Notes: generated by a model from the sequence alone, not told the origin. Numbered from the stretch's first letter, positions 1-6,369 are shown. The stretch is DNA of 8,155 bases from an uncultured Campylobacter sp. (GCF_905372745.1 NZ_CAJPQR010000053.1:1-8155); one strand, 5' to 3'. Numbers and translations are program-made.

Positions 1-74
1 GGCGACATAGCCAAGTGGTAAGGCATGAGCCTGCAAAGCTTTGATCCCCGGTTCGAATCCGGGTGTCGCCTCCA
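1..74 (+). tRNA. tRNA-Cys (anticodon GCA)
   Basis: Complete cloverleaf beginning at the first base of the window. The acceptor stem GGCGACA (1-7) pairs perfectly with TGTCGCC (64-70), followed by discriminator T and an encoded CCA (71-74). The anticodon loop reads CTGCAAA, giving GCA, and the T arm contains GTTCGAATC. The U discriminator is the expected identity base for tRNA-Cys. Its promoter lies outside the window, so it may be the last member of a tRNA cluster. Confidence 0.97.
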
Positions 75-91
75 AAATTTAAGGAGAGAAA

Positions 92-247
92 ATGCGTTAT
101 TTACTAGTGCTATTATCTGCTACTTTGTTTATGGTTGGTTGTTCAAATACTTGGCGCGGAGCCAAAGAAGACACGAATAACGCCGTTGAATGGTCAAAGG
201 AAAAAGTCAACAAAGGCGCTTCCTACGTTAAGGAAAAAACCGAATAA
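92..247 (+). CDS. entericidin-like small lipoprotein (51 aa)
   Basis: Encodes 51 residues, starting at an ATG preceded by a strong ribosome binding site (AAGGAGAG, 81-88). Residues 1-16 form a lipoprotein signal peptide (MRYLLVLLSATLFMVG), then Cys17 as the acylation site. The lipobox MVGC is acceptable but has Met rather than Leu at -3. The mature start, C-S-N-T-W-R-G-A-K-E-D, resembles the conserved C-N-T-x-R-G-x-G-x-D of the entericidin EcnA/EcnB family. The rest is a hydrophilic, Lys/Glu-rich amphipathic peptide of about 35 residues. E. coli entericidins are small envelope lipoproteins described as a stress-linked toxin/antidote pair; only one such gene is visible here. It sits between two tRNA genes and begins 17 bases after tRNA-Cys, so it may be co-transcribed with it. 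The family call rests on the motif; function in this organism is inferred. Confidence 0.8.
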   Translation: MRYLLVLLSATLFMVGCSNTWRGAKEDTNNAVEWSKEKVNKGASYVKEKTE

Positions 248-250
248 ATT

Positions 251-266
251 TGGCTATAATTAGCCA
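251..266 (+). promoter_or_regulatory. -10 box of tRNA-Ser promoter, inside a palindrome
   Basis: A perfect TATAAT lies at 255-260, 17 bases before the tRNA-Ser gene, so transcription would start near 267 and leave a leader of about ten bases. Campylobacter sigma70 promoters often lack a clear -35 box and none is evident. The -10 is embedded in an inverted repeat, TGGCTA-TAAT-TAGCCA. The palindrome could also act as a weak 3' end for the lipoprotein transcript, since AAAACATTTTT follows it. Confidence 0.6.
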
Positions 267-277
267 AAACATTTTTA

Positions 278-367
278 CGGGAGATGGCTGAGCGGTCGAA
301 AGCGGCGGTCTTGAAAACCGTTGAGGTGTGAAAGCCTCCTGGGGTTCGAATCCCTATCTCCCGGCCA
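278..367 (+). tRNA. tRNA-Ser (anticodon TGA)
   Basis: Class II tRNA with a long variable arm. The acceptor stem CGGGAGA (278-284) pairs with TCTCCCG (357-363), followed by discriminator G (364) and encoded CCA (365-367). The anticodon loop CTTGAAA places TGA at 312-314. The variable arm GAGGTGTGAAAGCCTC forms its own stem, as expected for tRNA-Ser, and the T arm contains GTTCGAATC. tRNA-Ser genes are common integration targets, and AT-rich DNA starts directly downstream, but no repeat of the tRNA 3' end was found in the window. Confidence 0.97.
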
Positions 368-1859
368 GTATATTACTGGAATATTTCTTTTTGTTCTGCA
401 TTTTATTATTCTTATGCATTTTATACCATTATTTTTTCGAATTTAGGATAAATATATTTTGTTTTGCCAGATTTAGGTTTCTGTTGCATCGGTTTATTGC
501 GGTAAGGTATACAACGACTTTTAGGTTAATAATAAATTTAAATCAAGAATTTTATGCATAAAATTTACGATGGAGAAATTCATGCGCCTTGCCTATGTTA
601 AATTCTGGCATATAAAAACCTAAACAAAGAGGATTGCGCCGTCTTTAGCGTAACTATAGTTAACGATAAATATTATACTAAATGCGTATTTTAGTACTTT
701 GCCGTAGTTATCTTACCTAGCTCAATCCTCTAGCCCTTTAAAGCCTTGTGTACCTAAAATTAGTTTAGAATGGCTGATGAAGTTCTATGTCTTTTTGAAA
801 TTTGCTTCCGGTAAGCCACTTGTAACTACGCTCTGTAAAATTAGTTGGTTGATTTATCAAAGTCGTCGTATTTTAAACAACTCATAAATAGTATCGATAT
901 CTTAGGTAAAAGCAAATACAACAACGTATACCATTTTGATACGCTACGGCCTTGAAAAGCTTGACTATGGTAGAATTTAATATGTCTAAAGTACTTATTT
1001 ATGCTATTCAAGCCATCTTCGCATCGTGCAGATAGTATTTATATATGTCGCGTTAAGGTAGTGCGACATATTTTGGCTTGACGTTTTGAGTGGGTTTGCG
1101 AGTGTTTGGGATTAACCAGGTTTAGAGTCAAGCGCTTACCCGTGCGTATTTTTATTAAATTTTCGTGCCAAATTTAGCTTCAAACGAAGATATTTTGAGT
1201 CATGTATTAATTTTGGCCGCATTTCATGCGAGATTTGTACAGTGAAATTTGAAATCTACAAGGATGGATTGTGCGACCGGTGCGATATTTCGTACCGTTT
1301 TCGACTTGGTTTTAAGCACTACAATCGGCAAAAGAAAAGAGGCTAATTTAAGATTTATCCAACTAGAATGGACGATAAATTTAACGTAAAATATACGCGC
1401 TTATTCAATTTTAGAGCATTTGTGCGGTTAAACAAGTCACAATATAGTAAAATCCACCAACAGAATTAAAAATTTACACAAAACAAGCGTAAGTCCTTGA
1501 CGTAAATATTTTTAAATTTATCTTTAAATTTTGATTATCCAAGATATGAAATCCATCCAAATTTAAGTGCCGGCGGTAAATGTTTATAATTTTAGCGCGC
1601 GAAAATTAAATATACGCCAAAAAACGGTTAGCGATACGGATACGACAGCACGCATTATCCCTCAAAAAATCTACGAGTAAAAAGGAGCCAAATTTACGAT
1701 AAGCGCATAAAAACGGTCGCAAATTTGACGAACCGTAAAGCTTGATAGTTTAAACCGGCACAAGGTGATAAACAAGATCTAACGGCAAACAGTTAAAGTT
1801 CTGACAGATTTATATTAAATCAACATTTAGGGTTATATCCAAGAAAAATTTAATCAAAT
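368..1859. other. AT-rich region without an intact gene
   Basis: Almost 1.5 kb between tRNA-Ser and the end of ispA with no convincing gene on either strand. Sampled lines are about 32-33% G+C, against about 57% in the ispA catalytic region. Several short open stretches read like protein but lack starts or are cut by stops: 554-952 (one frame, many TAA/TAG), 708-887, 1116-1346 (two CxxC pairs), 1368-1469 and 1567-1680. None was assigned to a family. This may be a decayed insertion next to tRNA-Ser; in C. jejuni, from memory, tkt follows ispA, and no tkt is seen here. Confidence 0.7.
1043..1071 (+). terminator. hairpin followed by T-run, possible terminator
   Basis: A perfect 9-bp inverted repeat, ATATGTCGC (1043-1051) and GCGACATAT (1063-1071), with an 11-base loop and a short T-run (1071-1074) after the 3' arm. 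The shape fits a weak intrinsic terminator for plus-strand transcription, although the stem is only moderately G+C rich and no intact gene lies just upstream. It could be left over from a lost gene. Confidence 0.35.
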
Positions 1860-3419
1860 TTAGCGCAAATGCTTGTCGATGAGGCCCATCACGATAGCCT
1901 GGATGCCTGCATGCACGCCGCCTAGCTCGCGCTCTATCTTTGCGATGAGCTCGTTTTTGGCCTGCACCGCGCCATCCACGCCAAGAAGGTTGGTAAATGA
2001 GTTTTTAGCGCCGTCGTTATGCGTCGGTTTGCCTGCCGTTTCGGCGCTTTGCGTCGCGTCGATGATGTCGTCTGCGATCTGAAACGCCAGCCCTAGATCA
2101 AGCCCGATGTCGTAGATACGCGCAGCCTCCGCCTCGTCTAACCCCGCTACGACGCAGCCTGCTTGCAAGCTCGCCGCGATGAGGCGCGCGGTCTTGTGCA
2201 TGTGCAGAAATTTTAGCTCTTCAAGCCCTAGCTTTTGATTTTCGAAATAACAATCCACCGCCTGCCCTAGCGCCATGCCGTAGATGCCTGCGTTGCGGCT
2301 TAGGATCTCGACGCATTTTATGCGCGCGTCCGCATCTAGCGGAGCCCTTGCTATCTGATAAAAGGCGTGGGTGTTTAGAGCGTCGCCAGCCAGGATCGCC
2401 GTCACTTCGTCAAATTTGACGTGCAGACTAGGCTGTCCGCGGCGCAGATCCGAGTCGTCCATCGCCGGCAGATCGTCGTGGATGAGCGAGTAGCTGTGCA
2501 TCGTCTCAAATGCCAGCGCGACGTGGAACGCCGCCTCTTTGCGCTCTGGACGCACCGCCGCTACGACGCCTGCGACTAGCATCGCGCGAAAGTGCTTGCC
2601 GCCCGATTTTAGCGTGTACGAAAGCGCCTCGTCAAAGCACGGATGAAAGCTGGGGTTGCTTGGCAAATGCGCGCTCAAAAACGCCTTAAACTCGGCCAAA
2701 AGCGCGTCCTGATCGGCGGCGCTGGGCGCTGTTTGTTGCAAATTTGAGCCCGAGCTAAAACACGAACCTTTTGCCGCGTTTAGCGAGATTAAATTTGCTC
2801 TATTTTTCGGGCTTTGAGCCGGGTTTTCGGAGTTTATTTTAGATTTGGCCGCGTTTAAAATTTGAGGCTGATTTTGAGGCGAGCTCGCGCGCAAGCTTTG
2901 CGCTTGATTTTGATCTGTCAGCAGCGCTCGCGACTTGTTTAAATTTAGCCCTTTTTCGTTAGCCGGATTAGACATTTTTTGCGGCAAATTTGGGTCTGGA
3001 GCGTCATTTGTGTAAACCCGCATTTTTTTGCCGCTAGGCGATATCTGCGCTAAATTTCGCTTTTGCTCGGCGCTAAATTTTTGAAATGTCGACGGCTTTG
3101 CAAGCGACAAAAGAGGAGCCTGATTTCGCGCAAGGTCTTCGCCGTTTTCGCAGGCTAAATTTGAAACTTTTATTTCCGAAAAAGTTGCGCGCTTCAGATG
3201 GTTTTTGGACGATTTAAGAGCCTTGGTCTCGTTAAATTTACGCGGTAAAATCAGGCTGCGCGCGCTCGGTAAATTTTCGTCCGAATTTGCGCTAAAAACC
3301 TGCACCAAACTTGAGCTTTGCGGCAAGGTTTTAAAGCGAGCGAAATTTGATTTTAAGGCTTTATCTTCCGCGTAAATTCGCACATTTAATCTTTCCTTCG
3401 AGTTTTTATGATTTTGCAT
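1860..3419 (-). CDS. ispA: farnesyl diphosphate synthase with long N-terminal extension
   Basis: Trans-type prenyltransferase that condenses isopentenyl diphosphate with dimethylallyl and geranyl diphosphate to make farnesyl diphosphate, in the cytoplasm. Numbering from the ATG at 3419, the catalytic domain spans about residues 236-519. It has SGGKHFR (272-278, isopentenyl diphosphate binding), the first Asp-rich motif DDLPAMDD (315-322), HKT (408-410) and the second Asp-rich motif DDIID (450-454). The segment YSLIHDDLPAMDD, with Tyr five residues before the motif, matches E. coli IspA and points to a C15 product. The start chosen is the ATG at 3419, preceded by a good GGAG (3428-3425); a TTG 14 codons upstream has poorer context. 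Family members are about 295 residues, so about 230 residues are extra: a Ser/Asn/Lys/Gln-rich, probably disordered extension with no recognisable domain or targeting signal. An internal TTG at 2741 would give a normal 293 residues but has no good ribosome binding site. Third in the ybaB-PDZ-ispA cluster. Confidence 0.9.
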   Translation of the reverse strand: MQNHKNSKERLNVRIYAEDKALKSNFARFKTLPQSSSLVQVFSANSDENLPSARSLILPRKFNETKALKSSKNHLKRATFSEIKVSNLACENGEDLARNQAPLLSLAKPSTFQKFSAEQKRNLAQISPSGKKMRVYTNDAPDPNLPQKMSNPANEKGLNLNKSRALLTDQNQAQSLRASSPQNQPQILNAAKSKINSENPAQSPKNRANLISLNAAKGSCFSSGSNLQQTAPSAADQDALLAEFKAFLSAHLPSNPSFHPCFDEALSYTLKSGGKHFRAMLVAGVVAAVRPERKEAAFHVALAFETMHSYSLIHDDLPAMDDSDLRRGQPSLHVKFDEVTAILAGDALNTHAFYQIARAPLDADARIKCVEILSRNAGIYGMALGQAVDCYFENQKLGLEELKFLHMHKTARLIAASLQAGCVVAGLDEAEAARIYDIGLDLGLAFQIADDIIDATQSAETAGKPTHNDGAKNSFTNLLGVDGAVQAKNELIAKIERELGGVHAGIQAIVMGLIDKHLR

Positions 3420-3889
3420 TCTTTCTCCGTTTTGTTTTTGTTTGATAAAGGCAGATCCCAAATTGCTTTAACCGCCGAACAAATCCTTGCTTGCGCTAAA
3501 TTTACTTATTTTGCGAGGCTATGTAACGCCTCTAAAAGCTGCGATTTTACGCCCAAGCTAGCAAAGTCGTCTGTTTCGTAGCGAGCTAAATTTAACGGGC
3601 GGATCGCCTTGCTACCAGATTGAGCCACGGCACAAAAAGCTTAAATTTACGCCCGAAAAAGCCGTCTTGCACTTAAAGCTCGGCGGTCGTAACGCGCGAA
3701 AATTAAACGCGCCCAAAAATAAGCTAACTTTGACGCAAGGATGCCTAGAGCACCGCAAAACCGGACGAATCTAGCGCGGAATTTTTTGCGAAACAAACAA
3801 AAACGGCCCAAAAAGCTAAATTTGCGTCCGAATCTAGCACTGCAAAACAAGCAAATCTATCGCCGCGGCCGTCCAAAAACGCCTAGAAC
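3420..3889. other. repeat-rich gap between the PDZ gene and ispA
   Basis: About 470 bp within an otherwise tight cluster, with no credible gene. It has at least four AAATTT-core words (near 3498, 3587, 3642 and 3817), often as GCTAAATTT, the same word found in the two N-terminal extensions. A minus-strand open frame of 67 codons (3647-3850) is Arg/Phe/Ala-rich with repeated RF/KF dipeptides and no domain, so it is probably chance. No clear terminator or promoter was found. Confidence 0.6.
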
Positions 3890-5302
3890 CTACCGCGCGT
3901 TGTAAAAAAAGTCAAAGCCATCTCGCCTAAAAAGCAAGCGTTGTCCTCGATTTTTAGCTATGAGCGCAAGGGCTTCTTTGCGATTTTTCACGACCTTAGC
4001 GCCTACTTGTATCAACTTGTCGCCGATTCTGAGGCCAAACCTCGCCGCATCCGACTCTCCGTCCACGCTCTTTACCCTTAGTTTTTCGTCAAACGTCAGT
4101 CCGTAGAGCTTTCGCACGCTAGAGGCGTCCGTATTTGGTGCGGGCTGCGGTTTTGGGGCTATTTTTGTGATATTTTCGTCCGTTTTAGGCGCGGTTTTTT
4201 GTTCTTTTTTTACCTCGTCTGAAACCGCGACGCTAAACTTTACGACGTCTTCGCCGCGCTTGATTTCAAATTTGAGTCGCTCGCCTTTTGCGGCGAACAA
4301 AATCCTCTCGTTTAGCTCGCGCAAGCTCTGCATTTTTTCGCCGTTTACGCTTAAAATTTCATCTCCCGCCATCAGCGCTGCGCCGCGTCCGAGCGGATCG
4401 ACTCCTTTTACGTAGAGTTTGCCGTCTCGCTCCTCAAAAACCGCGCCTACGTCGCCGTAGTACACGTCTTTATACGCTGCAAAGTGCCGCAAATAGCGGC
4501 TCGGGACAAATTTATCCCCGCCCACGGCGATACCGCGTAGTTTGCAGCAGGGGCTTAGCACGGCGCCCGTGCCGTTTACGTCAAACGTGAGCGCGTCCAG
4601 CTCGCCTAGCGCCTGCGCCTGCGCCTTTACGTGGCCGTAGACGGTCGCGTTTAGATCGCGCGTGACGCTGACCCAGTCGCTTTTTTTCGTCGCGTTATCC
4701 TCAGCCATCTTTACGGGCTCGAGTTTGGCGTCTGAGGCGACCAGATAGAGGCCAAGATACGGGTCAAATTTGACGTAGTTTTTCACGGGGATTTCGCCTT
4801 TAGGTACGGCGATTAAATTCGGCGTGATCGCGATACCGCCGTTGCCCGCGACGTTTACCATGGCTGGCATGTTTTTCTCAAAACAAGCGTTAAAATCATC
4901 CTGCGTCGGGCGCGGCTCGGCTCTAAGCGACGCTGTAAGAGCGCAAATCATAAAAGCCGCAAAAACGGGAGAGCAAAATTTGCGGGCTAAATTCGCCGTC
5001 AAATTTGGAGTCAAATTCGTCGCCGTTTTGGCACCCAGACTAGTTTTTTGCGAAATTTCGCGCGGATTTAAAGAAGCGTCAAATTTTACTGAACGGGTGC
5101 GCGAATTTGAGCTCAAATTTACCGCGCTCTTTACGGCACGAGCGGCGCAAATTCGGCTCGCAGACGTAGAAGAATTTAAGCCTGAATTTACTGGTCCGTT
5201 TTGTTTATCGGCAGCGCAAATTCGCCCTCCCCTCAAAGCTAAATTCGCTCGCGTAAGCCCCAAAACCGCGTCCAAACGGCGCGAGAAAGCTGCGCGTTTC
5301 AT
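3890..5302 (-). CDS. secreted PDZ-domain protein (Cj1643-like), N-terminally extended
   Basis: Predicted periplasmic protein of 470 residues, related by position and layout to C. jejuni Cj1643 (from memory). Residues 1-105 are a low-complexity Ala/Ser/Asn/Arg-rich extension. Residues 107-128 look like a Sec signal peptide: RK, a hydrophobic core (VFAAFMICALTASL) and cleavage after LRA. Residues 129-282 form an N-terminal domain with Cys140 and a PCC pair (252-253). A PDZ domain lies at about 283-360, containing PLGRGAALMAGDEILSVNG. A Lys/Pro/Thr linker follows (361-397), then a second PDZ-like segment (398-470) with GLRIGDKLIQVG. No serine-protease domain is present, so it is a binding or scaffold protein rather than a DegP-type protease; the ligand is unknown. 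Its ATG overlaps the ybaB stop as ATGA, with AGGG just upstream, which suggests translational coupling. Alternative TTG starts at 5014 and 5002 would give an ordinary signal peptide. Confidence 0.8.
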   Translation of the reverse strand: MKRAAFSRRLDAVLGLTRANLALRGGRICAADKQNGPVNSGLNSSTSASRICAARAVKSAVNLSSNSRTRSVKFDASLNPREISQKTSLGAKTATNLTPNLTANLARKFCSPVFAAFMICALTASLRAEPRPTQDDFNACFEKNMPAMVNVAGNGGIAITPNLIAVPKGEIPVKNYVKFDPYLGLYLVASDAKLEPVKMAEDNATKKSDWVSVTRDLNATVYGHVKAQAQALGELDALTFDVNGTGAVLSPCCKLRGIAVGGDKFVPSRYLRHFAAYKDVYYGDVGAVFEERDGKLYVKGVDPLGRGAALMAGDEILSVNGEKMQSLRELNERILFAAKGERLKFEIKRGEDVVKFSVAVSDEVKKEQKTAPKTDENITKIAPKPQPAPNTDASSVRKLYGLTFDEKLRVKSVDGESDAARFGLRIGDKLIQVGAKVVKNRKEALALIAKNRGQRLLFRRDGFDFFYNAR

Positions 5303-5616
5303 TGCCCTAGTCCCATACCGGCAAACCCGCCCAGCATCCTTGACGCGGCGTTTTTACGGTCGTCCTCGATCATCTTTAGCACGTCATTTACGGCGCTAAT
5401 AAGCAAGATCTGCAAGCTCTCCTTGTCCTCCAGCAAGCTATCGTCGATGCTGATATCGAGCACCTCGCCCTTGCCGTTTGCCCTGACGCTGATGAGCCCG
5501 CCGCCGCTTTTTACGCTAAATTCGCGCTTTTGACTCTCCTGCTCGATTTCTTGCGCCTTTTTTTGCGCCTCCTCGAGCATCTGCCCCATTTTTGAAAAAT
5601 CGATCCCCTCAAACAT
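5299..5616 (-). CDS. ybaB: YbaB/EbfC nucleoid-associated protein
   Basis: Small cytoplasmic DNA-binding protein of the YbaB/EbfC family, which works as a dimer and binds DNA as a nucleoid-associated factor. The protein has 105 residues, close to the family norm. It has a Glu/Lys-rich N-terminal helix (KMGQMLEEAQKKAQEIEQES), a central sheet with the typical GGGLISVRANGKGEVLDISI, then DDSLLEDKESLQILLISAVNDVLK and a Gly/Met-rich tail. Two ATG codons lie six bases apart (5622 and 5616). The AAGGA sits against the first but at proper spacing from the second, and the MFEGIDFSKM start looks native, so 5616 was chosen. It is the first gene of the minus-strand cluster, overlaps the PDZ gene by 4 bp, and has a candidate promoter about 25 bases upstream. 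Confidence 0.92.
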   Translation of the reverse strand: MFEGIDFSKMGQMLEEAQKKAQEIEQESQKREFSVKSGGGLISVRANGKGEVLDISIDDSLLEDKESLQILLISAVNDVLKMIEDDRKNAASRMLGGFAGMGLGQ

Positions 5617-5640
5617 AAACATCCTTTCAAATTTCGCATT

Positions 5641-5646
5641 ATTTTA
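5641..5646 (-). promoter_or_regulatory. candidate -10 box for ybaB cluster
   Basis: On the minus strand the sequence reads TTGGC-TAAAAT-AATGCG, with TAAAAT 24 bases before the ybaB ATG. That spacing predicts a short leader holding the AAGGA site. There is no strong -35 element, as is usual in Campylobacter. This 180-bp divergent space to the DUF4259 gene is the natural place for the cluster promoter. Confidence 0.4.
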
Positions 5647-5715
5647 GCCAATTTAAGCTAAATTTACTTTTTTAAGCTCTGCAATGCAAGTTTCGTTCCC
5701 GCCTTTAAAACTCGC

Positions 5716-5761
5716 GGCGGATACGAGCGCGGACTGGCAAATTTAAGTCCGAAAAGCCGCC
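5716..5761. repeat. nested inverted repeat in the divergent intergenic region
   Basis: An inner 6-bp stem, CGGACT (5730-5735) with AGTCCG (5746-5751), lies inside an outer pair, GGCGG (5716-5720) with CCGCC (5757-5761). It ends about 25 bases before the AAGGGG of the DUF4259 gene, so it could fold in that gene's leader or mark an operator. There is no T-run to support a terminator. Stems this short can arise by chance. Confidence 0.3.
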
Positions 5762-5796
5762 AAATTTGAGGGTAATTTTTATCAAAAGGGGCTAAA

Positions 5797-6162
5797 ATGG
5801 GCGACTGGGGTTACAAAGCGTACGAAAACGACGAGGCGGCGGACTGGTTTGCGAGATTTTGGGAGAGTAAAATTTTCGACCTAATAGAAAGTACGGCGGC
5901 GAATTTCGATCCGAAAAACGAAAATTATGATGAGATCAGGGCTGCCGCGCACGTTTTGGCCTGCTTTGGCTCGCCGTATGCGTGTCCGACCGATTTTTTA
6001 GATAAATTGCAACCGACTATCCGGAAAGTCGTTGCGATTTTGGAAAATATGATCGACCCGCCTGACGAGGTATGGGATTTTCTTGAAATTTGGGAAAACT
6101 CGCCGGAAATCATAGCCGAGGTTAAGCGGCAAATAGCGGAGCTAAAAGCGTACCTGGGCTAG
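5797..6162 (+). CDS. DUF4259-type protein (121 aa)
   Basis: Acidic 121-residue protein, probably cytoplasmic, with no signal peptide or membrane segment. The start MGDWGYKAYENDEAADWFARF follows the characteristic DUF4259 opening (MGxWGxxxFxNDxAxDW). The rest appears helical: an AAAHVLACFGSPYACP segment in the middle, then a C-terminal helix rich in Glu, Trp and Lys. The ATG is preceded by AAGGGG (5786-5791) at ideal spacing. The domain has no established biochemical role; it occurs as a stand-alone protein of about 120-140 residues and has been grouped with possible toxin-immunity proteins, which is not shown here. It is transcribed away from ybaB and is the only intact gene in the insert between ybaB and panD. 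No toxin partner is visible. Confidence 0.8.
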   Translation: MGDWGYKAYENDEAADWFARFWESKIFDLIESTAANFDPKNENYDEIRAAAHVLACFGSPYACPTDFLDKLQPTIRKVVAILENMIDPPDEVWDFLEIWENSPEIIAEVKRQIAELKAYLG

Positions 6163-6165
6163 CTA

Positions 6166-6244
6166 GTAGGCGGCGGGGCAAATTTGTTTTATCTTGGCAA
6201 ATTTACGGTTTTCCTCTGAGTCTAAAATTTGGCGCCCCAGCTAC
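6166..6244. repeat. imperfect inverted repeat after the DUF4259 gene
   Basis: The left arm (6166-6185) starts GTAG, contains GGGGC and ends AAATTT. The right arm (6225-6244) is an imperfect reverse complement of it, running AAATTT, GCGCCCC, CTAC. About 40 bases separate the arms. It starts four bases after the stop codon, so it may shape the 3' end of the transcript, but no T-run follows. Confidence 0.35.
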
Positions 6245-6274
6245 TTTGCGGGTAAACCCGGCGCGCCCCGCAAA
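6245..6274. repeat. 8-bp perfect hairpin
   Basis: TTTGCGGG (6245-6252) pairs perfectly with CCCGCAAA (6267-6274) across a 14-base G+C-rich loop; an alternative small hairpin GGG-TAAA-CCC sits inside it. It directly abuts the preceding inverted repeat. Neither strand has a downstream T-run, so a Rho-independent terminator is doubtful, although an RNA-stabilising 3' hairpin is possible. Confidence 0.4.
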
Positions 6275-6305
6275 ACCGCTAAGTCCAAACGACGCGCAAA
6301 TACGG

Positions 6306-6311
6306 TATAAT
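6306..6311 (+). promoter_or_regulatory. candidate -10 box (TATAAT)
   Basis: A perfect TATAAT 58 bases upstream of the TTG at 6370, which itself follows an AAAAAGGA ribosome binding site (6356-6363). It fits as the promoter of the interrupted gene at 6370-6984. No -35 element is apparent. Confidence 0.4.
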
Positions 6312-6369
6312 CAAGCTAAATAGTGTCGCTAAAGGCTAAGGCGCCTAGGCAAAATAAAAAAGGAACGGC

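Noticed and set aside
328..561. Plus-strand open frame of 77 codons, hydrophobic
   Set aside because: It starts inside tRNA-Ser, has no ribosome binding site, and its Phe/Ile/Leu content follows from AT-rich DNA.
368..1100. Possible transposase remnant on the minus strand in the AT-rich region
   Set aside because: Some fragments vaguely resemble IS1595-type transposases, but no motif, catalytic residues, terminal inverted repeats or target duplication could be shown.
1368..1469. 33-codon plus-strand frame starting with ATG
   Set aside because: No clear ribosome binding site, no recognisable motif, sits in AT-rich non-coding DNA.
1567..1680. 37-codon plus-strand frame from a GTG
   Set aside because: Protein-like in composition but no ribosome binding site or family; kept only as a possible remnant in the AT-rich region.
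278..1859. Integrated element with attachment site at tRNA-Ser
   Set aside because: No direct repeat of the tRNA-Ser 3' end and no integrase found in the window.
3647..3850. Minus-strand 67-codon frame between the PDZ gene and ispA
   Set aside because: Arg/Phe-rich with repeated KF/RF from AAATTT words, no ribosome binding site, no domain.
4167..4590. Two plus-strand open frames of 82 and 100 codons
   Set aside because: Antisense to the well-supported PDZ domains; Arg/Ser-rich shadow translations.
4824..5399. Plus-strand open frame of 191 codons
   Set aside because: Lies opposite the PDZ gene 5' region and the ybaB end; composition is a complement artefact of those genes and there is no start signal.
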